A stretch of 64,000 nucleotides of DNA from Chryseobacterium sp. G0186 (GTDB lineage Bacteria; Bacteroidota; Bacteroidia; Flavobacteriales; Weeksellaceae). The stretch spans positions 1-64,000 of the forward strand of contig NZ_CP033918.1 of the NCBI RefSeq assembly GCF_003815675.1, in the 5' to 3' direction. The notes under the pieces were generated by a model that was given only the letters and a program-made list of their open reading frames with translations, did no database searches and had not been told where the DNA came from. This document shows positions 1-7,796 of the stretch, piece after piece. The stretch's first letter is position 1. Each line of letters begins with the position of its first letter. Position numbers and translations under genes: made by a program.

Positions 1-1410
1 ATGCGCGATAACCTCAACGCAGCTGAAGATAATTCTGACCTGAAAAAACTTGAAAAATCTTTCGATATGTTATTTGATAAGGTACAGCCACTTTCATTAG
101 TCGCTAATAACCTTACACTTATCGTACCGAGCGATTTTTACAAGGAATATATCGAGGACAATTACTTGTCCTTACTTTCTGCTGCCCTGAAGAAAAATGT
201 TGGAAAAGGAGTGAAATTATGGTATTCTGTGATGGAAAACAGACCAAAGGGTGAAGAAAAACCTGTTACCATGAATATGAAGGGACAAAGTGTTCCTACT
301 CCAAAAACGCAAGAAACAATGCCACAAGGATTTTCAGCTAATATTGTAAACCCTTTCGTGGTCCCTGGAATTAGAAAAGTAAATATTGATTCTAACCTGA
401 AGCCTGATTACTCATTTGATAGTTATGTAGAAGGAGAAAGTAATAAATTTGCAGCTACTGTGGCAAGATCCATTGCCAAAAGACCGGGAGCAACAGCATT
501 TAACCCACTGTTTTTATATGGAGGTTACGGAGTGGGAAAAACTCACTTAGGACAGGCCGTTGGTCTTGAAGTAAAGAACCAGTTTCCGGACAAAGTTGTT
601 CTTTACCTATCTTCAGAAAAATTCATCCAGCAGTTTATTTCAGCTGCAAAAGCTCATAAGCAAACAGAATTTGCAAATTTCTACCAAATGGTAGATGTAT
701 TGATCATTGATGATATCCAGTTCCTATCAGGAAAATCAGCAACACAGGATAGTTTCTTCCATATTTTTGATCACCTGCATCAGAATGGAAAACAGATCAT
801 TCTTACTTCAGATAAAGCCCCGGCAGATATTATGGATATTCAGGACAGGATTGTTTCCCGTTTCAAATGGGGACTTTCTGCAGAAATAAAATCTCCTGAT
901 TTATCTACAAGAAGACAGATTATTGAAGACAAACTAAGCAGAGACGGAATTGTTCTTCCGGGAGACATGCTAGACTTCCTTGCCGTTGAAACGAAAACCA
1001 ATGTAAGAGAATTAATTGGGGTGATCAACTCGGTAATTGCTTATTCTACAGTATATAAGAGAGACCTAAGTCTTGAATTATTAAAGGAAACCATCAACAG
1101 AATTGCTGCCAACCAGAAGAAAGTAATCAACATTCCTTACATTCAGGATGTGGTATGTGATTATTTCGGAATCAAAAAAGAGCAGCTTCTTTCCAAAACA
1201 AGAAAAAGAGAGATTGCATTACCAAGACAATTGGCGATGTACTTCTCAAAAGCATTCACCAACTCTACATTCACTAAAATTGGTGAAGAAATGGGAGGTA
1301 AGGATCACTCAACCGTAATGTATGCATGTGATACGATCAAGGATGTTTCAAAAATTGATAAAGAAATCAAGAAATACGTTAAGGATCTTACTGAAAGAAT
1401 CAAACAGTAA
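1..1410 (+). CDS. dnaA: Chromosomal replication initiator protein DnaA (possibly 5' truncated by the window edge)
   Basis: DnaA binds oriC, oligomerises with ATP and opens the origin. Visible are the Walker A loop GGYGVGKT (residues 174-181), Walker B VLIIDD (233-238), a sensor region, and the C-terminal DNA-binding signature with GGKDHSTV (432-439). The ATG at base 1 opens the frame, but DnaA proteins of this genus normally carry about 15 further residues of domain I before an internal Met at this place (recalled family knowledge). The true start may therefore lie just before the window, or the genome was rotated to an internal ATG. No upstream DnaA boxes can be seen. A terminator follows the stop. 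Identity is certain; only the start is open. Confidence 0.97.
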   Translation: MRDNLNAAEDNSDLKKLEKSFDMLFDKVQPLSLVANNLTLIVPSDFYKEYIEDNYLSLLSAALKKNVGKGVKLWYSVMENRPKGEEKPVTMNMKGQSVPTPKTQETMPQGFSANIVNPFVVPGIRKVNIDSNLKPDYSFDSYVEGESNKFAATVARSIAKRPGATAFNPLFLYGGYGVGKTHLGQAVGLEVKNQFPDKVVLYLSSEKFIQQFISAAKAHKQTEFANFYQMVDVLIIDDIQFLSGKSATQDSFFHIFDHLHQNGKQIILTSDKAPADIMDIQDRIVSRFKWGLSAEIKSPDLSTRRQIIEDKLSRDGIVLPGDMLDFLAVETKTNVRELIGVINSVIAYSTVYKRDLSLELLKETINRIAANQKKVINIPYIQDVVCDYFGIKKEQLLSKTRKREIALPRQLAMYFSKAFTNSTFTKIGEEMGGKDHSTVMYACDTIKDVSKIDKEIKKYVKDLTERIKQ

Positions 1411-1433
1411 GCTATCTTAAGCTAAAATAATTT

Positions 1434-1465
1434 AAAATGGAGAATCGTTGTATTCTTCATTTTTT
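1434..1465 (+). terminator. Intrinsic terminator after dnaA
   Basis: A 12-bp stem (arms 1434-1445 and 1452-1463, one G-U pair) with a 6-nt loop runs into a T tract. It lies 24 bases after the dnaA stop and separates dnaA from the phosphatase gene. Confidence 0.7.
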
Positions 1466-1521
1466 ATTTAGTTTTGTCACACAGAATATGAATATCTTTT
1501 AACCTTTTCAACTGTAAAACT

Positions 1522-1983
1522 ATGAAAATTTTGATGGTCTGCCTGGGAAACATATGCAGAAGTCCTTTAGCTGAGGGAATCATGCAAACAAAACTACCAC
1601 AGGATTTCTTGGTAGACTCCGCAGGAACTATTTCCATGCATGAAGGAGAACATCCCGATAAAAGAGCTGTTAAAACTGCAGCAAACCATGATGTTGATAT
1701 TTCCAAGCAGAAATCAAGACCTATTACAAGATCAGATTTTGAGATTTTTGATAAGATTTATTGTATGGATGCTAGCGTATATAAAGATGTTATTTCCAAG
1801 GCTCAAACTGAAGAAGAACGTGAGAAAATAGCATTATTCTTGGAAGCTGCAGGAGAATATAATAACACCGAAGTTCCTGATCCTTATTGGGGCGGAATGG
1901 AAGATTTTGAAAAAGTCTTTCAATTATTAGACAATGGTTGCACTAAAATAGCCAACCACTTAAAGCGTACTTCCCATTCATAA
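1522..1983 (+). CDS. Low molecular weight protein-tyrosine phosphatase
   Basis: Cytoplasmic phosphatase that hydrolyses phosphotyrosine through a Cys-phosphate intermediate. The P-loop CLGNICRS is at the extreme N-terminus (C7 nucleophile, R13), and the general-acid Asp is in VPDPYWGG (D120). The 153-aa length matches the family. It is followed 31 bases later by the RsmI-like methylase on the same strand and may be co-transcribed with it. No tyrosine kinase gene is nearby, so its substrate cannot be read from context; members near capsule loci often act on BY-kinases. Confidence 0.93.
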   Translation: MKILMVCLGNICRSPLAEGIMQTKLPQDFLVDSAGTISMHEGEHPDKRAVKTAANHDVDISKQKSRPITRSDFEIFDKIYCMDASVYKDVISKAQTEEEREKIALFLEAAGEYNNTEVPDPYWGGMEDFEKVFQLLDNGCTKIANHLKRTSHS

Positions 1984-2014
1984 TCTATAAAACGTATAAT
2001 TAATTTAACTTCCT

Positions 2015-2713
2015 ATGCTTTTTTTACTTCCAGCTTACCTGTCAGAAAATACCTCTATTGCTCACTTTTCACCTGTGATAAAGGAATATATCATGCAAAC
2101 TGATTACTTCTTTGTAGAAAATGAAAAAACAGCGAGAAAGGTGGTTAAGTTTTTTGCTCCTGAAAAAAAACAATCAGATTTGAAGCTGTTTCTTCTCGAT
2201 AAGTATACTGAAAATGCAGATATTAAGGAAGCTCAGGAACTGATGCTGAAAGGACAGGATTTTGGGTTGCTTTCAGAGGCTGGACTGCCGTGTATTGCAG
2301 ATCCGGGGAATCTGATTGTAAAATGGTGCCATGAAAAAAATATCAGGGTTGTTCCTATTTCCGGGCCATCATCTATTATATTGGCGTTGATTTCCAGTGG
2401 TTTCAATGGACAGGAATTTACATTTCACGGATATCTTCCCATTGAAAAAGGAGAAAAAAAGAAACAAATCCAGCACTTGGAAAGTCTGGTTCAGAAAACT
2501 GGTTATTCACAAATTTTTATGGAAACTCCATACAGAAATAACCCACTTTTTGAAGATCTTACAAAATTCTTATCACCTAACACAAAGCTTTGTATTGCTG
2601 CCAATATCAACGATCCGGAGCATGAATTTATTAAAACAAAAACCATAAAAGACTGGCAAAAACAGAAGCCGGAGCTGCATAAGGTTCCTGCAGTTTTTGT
2701 ATTAGGAAAATAA
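2015..2713 (+). CDS. SAM-dependent methyltransferase of the tetrapyrrole methylase / RsmI superfamily
   Basis: Resembles the class that 2'-O-methylates C1402 of 16S rRNA (RsmI) or the related short paralogue found in Bacteroidota. The fold is indicated by LLSEAGLPCIADPG (residues about 89-102, the SAM-pocket loop) and VVPISGPSSIILALISSG (about 116-133), followed by FHGYLP and an ETPYR segment. At 232 aa it is shorter than full RsmI (about 280) and lacks the C-terminal extension. The exact substrate is therefore inferred only from the superfamily. It converges on the DUF4349 gene with an inverted repeat between them. Confidence 0.85.
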   Translation: MLFLLPAYLSENTSIAHFSPVIKEYIMQTDYFFVENEKTARKVVKFFAPEKKQSDLKLFLLDKYTENADIKEAQELMLKGQDFGLLSEAGLPCIADPGNLIVKWCHEKNIRVVPISGPSSIILALISSGFNGQEFTFHGYLPIEKGEKKKQIQHLESLVQKTGYSQIFMETPYRNNPLFEDLTKFLSPNTKLCIAANINDPEHEFIKTKTIKDWQKQKPELHKVPAVFVLGK

Positions 2714-2722
2714 ACTTTTTTC

Positions 2723-2771
2723 CGCAGATTGAGTAAATTTTAAAGCGATGCAGTAATCTGCTCAATCTGCG
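2723..2771. terminator. Perfect 11-bp inverted repeat between convergent genes
   Basis: Arms CGCAGATTGAG (2723-2733) and CTCAATCTGCG (2761-2771) enclose 27 bases. T-rich sequence precedes it on the plus strand and A-rich sequence follows, so it could end transcription from both sides. The wording CTGCTCAATCTGCGAGA also resembles the CTGCTTAATCAGCAAAATCTGCGAGAG segment of the 161-bp repeats near 29 kb, suggesting a dispersed element rather than a dedicated terminator. Confidence 0.5.
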
Positions 2772-2782
2772 AGAACGAAAAG

Positions 2783-3673
2783 TTATTTACTACTGTTTCT
2801 TACTTTCCATTTTCTCCAAATAAAAGCAATAACAGGGAGCAATAGTAAGAATGGCCAGAATGAAATAATTCCTAGGAAAAACCCTACAAAACTGTTCCAT
2901 CCCTCGGTAAGAGAATCCACAAAACGACTTCCAAAACCAATTTTTGAAGTAGCTGAACTTCTCACTTTTTCCTTATATAAATTGAGATTTAAGGTGCTGT
3001 AATTTACCCGGTCATCAATAAACCGGAGCCTGCCTTCGGCGACATCAATCTCATCCTCCAATTCACGGATTTTCTCCTGAATTTCAATCATATCCTTTGT
3101 TGTAGCCGCTCCTTTAAGCATGTCGCGATATTTTTCCAGATAGATCTTTTTATTGGCTAATTTGATCGAAATATCAGTGTATTCCTCAGTGACATCATCA
3201 GAGGAAATATTCTTTGACAAGACAGAGCCTACACCGTCAGAAAAGGAATTCACAAGGGCATCAAAGCTTTTGTGGGGAACACGAATGATCAGATCAATAT
3301 TTTCATCCATATCCGTATTTTGGAAATTTTCTTTCTGGATATAGGCATTGTTCTTCTTCAAAATATCATTCACCTGAGTTTGCGCTTTTTTAATATCTCC
3401 TACCTGGATTTTCATATCTCCATTTTTTATGATTTTCTTGGAGATGGTATCAGTGGAAGAATGTGTTCTGGAAGTATTGCCATTGGAATCTATATTTTCG
3501 GAAATTGAATTTGGAGGTAAAGGAGCCTTATTAGAAACTGCAGCTTCCATTGGTGGTGGGGGTGCTTCTTCCTTAGCATCGACCATATCAACATTTAAGC
3601 TGTTTTTATCCAATTCTGATTTATTACAGTTGAAAAGAATAAGGCAAAATAGAAGTAAAAGTATATTTTTCAT
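2783..3673 (-). CDS. DUF4349 family lipoprotein
   Basis: The start at 3673 is preferred over an upstream in-frame Met at 3697 because it places a clean lipoprotein signal, MKNILLLLFCLILFNC, at the N-terminus with the lipobox Cys at residue 16. A Pro-rich linker (EEAPPPP) follows, then the DUF4349 core with a long charged helical stretch likely to be coiled coil, and a single C-terminal membrane helix (FFLGIISFWPFLLLLPVIAF) ending in basic residues. Known members are membrane anchored and of unknown role. It stands alone, convergent with the RsmI-like gene. Confidence 0.82.
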   Translation of the reverse strand: MKNILLLLFCLILFNCNKSELDKNSLNVDMVDAKEEAPPPPMEAAVSNKAPLPPNSISENIDSNGNTSRTHSSTDTISKKIIKNGDMKIQVGDIKKAQTQVNDILKKNNAYIQKENFQNTDMDENIDLIIRVPHKSFDALVNSFSDGVGSVLSKNISSDDVTEEYTDISIKLANKKIYLEKYRDMLKGAATTKDMIEIQEKIRELEDEIDVAEGRLRFIDDRVNYSTLNLNLYKEKVRSSATSKIGFGSRFVDSLTEGWNSFVGFFLGIISFWPFLLLLPVIAFIWRKWKVRNSSK

Positions 3674-3808
3674 GAACAGTTTTTGAAATTTTATCAAAAA
3701 CTGTGCTTAAAATTGTTAAAATATTGAAATAAGTCTTGAATTTTATAAAATTAACATTTCTGATGTTTTAAAAGCTAGTCCACGCTTGGTTACTCCTATT
3801 TTGAAAGG

Positions 3809-4282
3809 TTAGTATCTGATCCCTGTCTTTTTTAAGATAAAGCTTAAAAGCCAAATAGGGCCAATCAAAAGAAACTGAAGATCTTTTAGAAAAGAAGGTT
3901 TTTTCCCTTCAATTTTATGTCCGATAAACTGAAAGATCCACGTAACAACAAAAACAATGAGGTAAAAGATCCAGGATTGCTTACCAAGATGGATATTAGT
4001 AAGATAAATAAAATGTTCTGCCAGGAGCATTATTATGATCATAATGATCCCAATTAATAAGGAAAGTCTTATATAGAACAGGCTGATCAGAATAATAGCA
4101 ATCAAACTGATGATACTGATACATCCGAAGTAAGAAAGGCAGAAATGAGGGGATGGGATAAGGGAAATGAAACCAAGAATGGTACAGAAAATCAAAGGAA
4201 CACAGATCCAGTGAATGAACTTATTGGTAGCGTTTTTATGACTTTTGCTATATTCTGCAAATAATAAATCAACCTTTCTCAT
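3809..4282 (-). CDS. DUF962 / Mpo1-like membrane protein
   Basis: 157 aa with four hydrophobic segments. The N-terminal family motif is present: H followed by NxxxHxxCVP (SHKNATNKFIHWICVP). A second His-bearing motif, IGHKIEGKKPSF, precedes the last helices, as in yeast Mpo1, an Fe(II)-dependent dioxygenase that removes one carbon from 2-hydroxy fatty acids. The motif match makes the family solid; enzymatic activity in bacteria is inference. It is divergent from the AraC-type regulator, sharing a 72-bp intergenic region. Confidence 0.8.
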   Translation of the reverse strand: MRKVDLLFAEYSKSHKNATNKFIHWICVPLIFCTILGFISLIPSPHFCLSYFGCISIISLIAIILISLFYIRLSLLIGIIMIIIMLLAEHFIYLTNIHLGKQSWIFYLIVFVVTWIFQFIGHKIEGKKPSFLKDLQFLLIGPIWLLSFILKKTGIRY

Positions 4283-4318
4283 AATGACGGAATTGGATAA
4301 ATGCTAAAATAATAAAAT

Positions 4319-4350
4319 TTTGTAATCGGTGAGAAGTTTGCTTACATTTG
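4319..4350 (+). promoter_or_regulatory. Bacteroidota promoter of the AraC-type regulator
   Basis: TTTG (4319-4322), a 20-nt spacer, then TACATTTG (4343-4350) match the TTTG / TAnnTTTG -33/-7 consensus. Only four bases separate the -7 box from the ATG at 4355, so the transcript should be leaderless or nearly so. Confidence 0.65.
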
Positions 4351-4354
4351 TGCT

Positions 4355-5200
4355 ATGTCTGCCTTAGAAAAATTCGGAGTTGAAATCTCTACAGAACGTA
4401 ATATTTTTGAGAGAATAGCTGTTGATAAGCCATTTCGGCCCGAAAACCCGGCATTTATTTTTATAAAATCTGGAACCATAAAACTTCGTCAGCACTTCAG
4501 TGATCTGGAGGTTTCTGCCAATATGTTTATGGTAACCGATCCTCAGACCGTTTATGAGGTGGTAGCAGTGAGTGATGATTTTCAGTCTAGAATGGTTTCC
4601 TACAAGAGAGATTTTATTTCAGCCTTATCTTTAAAATTCAACCGATTAATTACCTATCGTTATTTCAGGCAGCAGATGAATAAAGGAGTACCTTTTCCTG
4701 AAAATGAGATGGAAGTGGTATGGAAAAGTGTCAACTTTTTGAAATACATCCTTGATTCTGAAACTGAGATGCTGTACAAAAAAGAAATGGTGGAGCATCT
4801 TTTTTCTGTTTTCTGCTATCAGATGGCTGGGATCATTTCAAAGGAAGATAATAACTCGATGAACCAGATGTCCAGACAGGAAGAGATTGTTTTTGTATTT
4901 CTTACCGACCTTTCTGAACATCATCTTACAGAAAGAACTGTGGAGTTCTATGCGGAACGGCAATCAATTACAACCAGACATCTTTCGTCAGTTGTAAGGG
5001 AAGTAACGGGCAAAACGGCAAGTCACATCATTGCCTTAATTGTAATCAATGAAGCGAAAGTTCTTTTAAACTCTTCCAGTAAACCGGTTTCGGAGATTTC
5101 TTCAATCTTGGGATTTAGTGATCAATACGCATTTTCTCATTTTTTTAAGAAACATCTGGAGGTAAGCCCCAGACAATACAGACATCAGTTTGAAAGTTAA
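4355..5200 (+). CDS. AraC family transcriptional regulator
   Basis: 281 aa. The C-terminal about 95 residues form a two-helix-turn-helix AraC domain (ITTRHLSSVVREVTGK; then VSEISSILGFSDQYAFSHFF and VSPRQYR). The N-terminal half looks like a cupin-type effector domain with no recognisable ligand signature. It lies directly upstream of, and co-directional with, the TolC/EmrA/EmrB-like operon, separated by 89 bases containing a separate promoter and a 16-bp palindrome. The probable role is control of that efflux system; this is inferred from position. The start is fixed by the promoter four bases upstream. Confidence 0.9.
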   Translation: MSALEKFGVEISTERNIFERIAVDKPFRPENPAFIFIKSGTIKLRQHFSDLEVSANMFMVTDPQTVYEVVAVSDDFQSRMVSYKRDFISALSLKFNRLITYRYFRQQMNKGVPFPENEMEVVWKSVNFLKYILDSETEMLYKKEMVEHLFSVFCYQMAGIISKEDNNSMNQMSRQEEIVFVFLTDLSEHHLTERTVEFYAERQSITTRHLSSVVREVTGKTASHIIALIVINEAKVLLNSSSKPVSEISSILGFSDQYAFSHFFKKHLEVSPRQYRHQFES

Positions 5201-5229
5201 AATCCTACATTTGAACATCTTTTTCCAAT

Positions 5230-5269
5230 AATCAAACATTTGATTGATTTTGTTGTTCACCTAACTTTG
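5230..5269 (+). promoter_or_regulatory. Efflux operon promoter with overlapping palindrome
   Basis: TTTG (5239-5242), 19 nt, and TAACTTTG (5262-5269) form a consensus promoter for the tolC-like gene. The -33 element is embedded in the perfect palindrome AATCAAA-CA-TTTGATT (5230-5245), a plausible operator for a regulator such as the neighbouring AraC-type protein. Confidence 0.6.
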
Positions 5270-5289
5270 CATCTGTAAAACAAGGTAAA

Positions 5290-6600
5290 ATGACAAAGAA
5301 ATTAAAAACAGCACTATCGGTTCTGATAGCAGCTTTTCCTGCGCTGTTTTTTTCACAACAGATCAAACAGATGACTGCGGGTGAGGTCGCCGAATTGGCT
5401 CTTCAAAATCATCAGCAGTTGAAAGTTTCGGCTCAAAACATTGATATTGCAAAACAGAATATCAATGTTGTAAAGCTTCAGAAACTGCCCACTATCACAG
5501 CTTCTACAAGCCAGTTCTATCTGGGGGATGCTGTAGCCATCGATAAAGATTTTTCAAATTCTACAAAGGTTCCGATGCCTCATTATGGAAGTTCTTACGC
5601 GGTACAGGCAACACAACTGATCTTTAAAGGAGGATTGGTGAATAAGTCTATTGAAATGGCAGGACTTCGTGAGCAACTTTCTGAACTGGATCTGGAGAAA
5701 AACAAACAGGATGTAAAATTTTTGGTGATTTCAAATTATTTGGATGTGTACAAAATCATCAATCAAGAAGAAGTGTTTCAGAATAACAAGAAATTGGCTC
5801 AGGAACGTCTTAAAAACATTCAGAAGTTCTATCAGCAGGGAATGGTAACCAGAAACGAGGTCATTCGTGGAGAGTTAGCTCTTAAAAATCTGGATCAGGG
5901 CATTTTGACGCTTTCCAACAACAGAAAAATTCTTAATTATAATTTAAATATCGCGTTAGGGTTGTCTTCTGATACTGAAATTATTCCTACTGAAACGTTG
6001 GATAATAAAGAATCAGGAATCGGAATGGAATACTATACAAATCTTGCCCATGAGAGCAATCCCATACTGAAATCTGCACAGAAAAATATTGATGTTGCCG
6101 ATAAGAATATTGAAATTATAAGAACAGACAATATGCCTACAGTGGCCGGGTTTGGTGGATACACTTTACAAAGACCAATTACTACGAGAAACCCTGTTCT
6201 GGATATGTATTCAGGAGGATGGCAGACAGGTGTTTCGCTTAGTTACAACATAGATAACCTGTATAAAACAAAGGAGAAGGTAAAATTGGGTGAGATTCAG
6301 AAGAACCAGGCCAATGATGCCAAGACGTTGGTACAGCAAAATGTAGACATGGGAGTAAACGCTGCCTATACAAAATATCAGGAAGCTATTCAGCGGGCGG
6401 ATATTCTAAATGACTCCAAAAGCCTGGCAGAGGAAAACTACAAGATTACAGAAGCCAAATATTTGAATCAATTGGCTGTACAGGCAGAAATGATTGATGC
6501 GCAGAACCAGAAACTGCAATCGGAACTGGATTATGCCAATGCAGAAATTAATGTCTTGTATCAATATTATAATCTGCTGAAATCTACGGGAACACTTTAA
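5290..6600 (+). CDS. TolC family outer membrane efflux protein
   Basis: 436 aa. It begins with a signal peptide ending around FFSQ and continues with the two long alpha-helical repeats of the OEP family. An N-terminal repeat starts near MTAGEVAELALQNHQQLKV and a C-terminal repeat near YYTNLAHESNPILKSAQKN. Such proteins form trimeric channels across the outer membrane. The next genes encode the periplasmic adaptor (24 bases on) and the inner-membrane pump, making a complete tripartite EmrAB-TolC-like exporter in one operon. The substrate is unknown; drugs, fatty acids or other amphiphiles are typical. Confidence 0.93.
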   Translation: MTKKLKTALSVLIAAFPALFFSQQIKQMTAGEVAELALQNHQQLKVSAQNIDIAKQNINVVKLQKLPTITASTSQFYLGDAVAIDKDFSNSTKVPMPHYGSSYAVQATQLIFKGGLVNKSIEMAGLREQLSELDLEKNKQDVKFLVISNYLDVYKIINQEEVFQNNKKLAQERLKNIQKFYQQGMVTRNEVIRGELALKNLDQGILTLSNNRKILNYNLNIALGLSSDTEIIPTETLDNKESGIGMEYYTNLAHESNPILKSAQKNIDVADKNIEIIRTDNMPTVAGFGGYTLQRPITTRNPVLDMYSGGWQTGVSLSYNIDNLYKTKEKVKLGEIQKNQANDAKTLVQQNVDMGVNAAYTKYQEAIQRADILNDSKSLAEENYKITEAKYLNQLAVQAEMIDAQNQKLQSELDYANAEINVLYQYYNLLKSTGTL

Positions 6601-6624
6601 TTTTTAAAACTGAAAATCAACACA

Positions 6625-7743
6625 ATGGAAAACAAGGAACAAACTACTCAAAATACAACGCCAGCTCCGGCAAGACCAAGTGGAGACGGTAAAAAAAAGG
6701 AAAACAAAAAAAATAAAATCAGAGCGATTATTTCCAATATTATCGTTTTTCTGGTTATCGGTTTTGGATTATTCTGGTTAATACGTGAATACTTCCATAT
6801 CGGAAATAAGACCTATACTGAAGCTGCGCAGGTAGAAGAGTTTATTAACCCTATCAATACAAGGGTTTCAGCTTACATTAAAGAAATAAAATTCATTGAA
6901 CACCAAAGAGTAAAAAAAGGAGATACCCTGGTTGTTCTTGATAATCGTGAGATCTTAACTCAATTGGGACAGGCTGAAGCTGCTTATCAAAATGCCACAG
7001 CACAAAAAACAGCTACAAGCTCTTCTGTGAATACTGTTTCCAATAATATCAACGTAATGCAATCCAATATTGCAGGTGCAAAAGCAAGACTTTGGAATGC
7101 GGAACAAAATTTAAACAGATATAAAAATCTTTTGGCTGCAGAAGCTGTTACAAGACAACAATATGATCAGGTAAAAACAGAATACGATGCTCAAAAAGCG
7201 GCTTATGAAACCTTAGTCAATCAGAAACAATCAGCAAACCTCTCCACTACAGAAGTAAAAAGCAAACTAGGAATCAATGATGCAGAGATTAAAAGAACAA
7301 AATCTGCACTGGATATGGCAAGAATCAATCTTTCCTATACGGTAATTACAGCTCCTTATGATGGAGTAATGGGAAGAAGAACGATTTCTGAGGGACAATT
7401 GATCCAGCCGGGACAACAGGTAGCAACCATTGTACTTAACAGTCAAAAATGGGTAACGGCCAACTTTCTGGAAAGCCAGATGCCTCACATTAAAGTAGGA
7501 GAAAAGATAACAATGTCTGCAGATGCATTGGGAGGGCAGAAATTTGAGGGAGTTGTAACTGCCATTTCTGCAGCAACAGGATCAAGATATTCAAATGTAC
7601 CAACGGATAACTCAACCGGAAATTTCATCAAGGTACAGCAAAGAATTCCTGTAAGAATTGAATTTACAGCTTCCAATAAAAAGGAAAACCTGGATAAACT
7701 GAGCGCAGGGATGAATATGAACGTGAATATTAATGAACATTAA
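6625..7743 (+). CDS. HlyD/EmrA family membrane fusion protein
   Basis: 372 aa. A short Lys-rich cytoplasmic tail of about 30 residues is followed by one membrane helix (IISNIIVFLVIGFGLFWLI), a biotinyl-lipoyl-like half motif (VSAYIKEIKFIEHQRVKKGD), a long helical hairpin rich in Ala/Gln (about 90-220) and the second lipoyl half (APYDGVMGRRTISEGQLIQPG). This order is typical of EmrA adaptors, which bridge an MFS pump to TolC. It is the middle gene of the efflux operon. Confidence 0.93.
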   Translation: MENKEQTTQNTTPAPARPSGDGKKKENKKNKIRAIISNIIVFLVIGFGLFWLIREYFHIGNKTYTEAAQVEEFINPINTRVSAYIKEIKFIEHQRVKKGDTLVVLDNREILTQLGQAEAAYQNATAQKTATSSSVNTVSNNINVMQSNIAGAKARLWNAEQNLNRYKNLLAAEAVTRQQYDQVKTEYDAQKAAYETLVNQKQSANLSTTEVKSKLGINDAEIKRTKSALDMARINLSYTVITAPYDGVMGRRTISEGQLIQPGQQVATIVLNSQKWVTANFLESQMPHIKVGEKITMSADALGGQKFEGVVTAISAATGSRYSNVPTDNSTGNFIKVQQRIPVRIEFTASNKKENLDKLSAGMNMNVNINEH

Positions 7744-7796
7744 AAGATTAGAAAATTGACAATCTAAGTTCTAGTTTCTAACATCTAATTTTCAAC

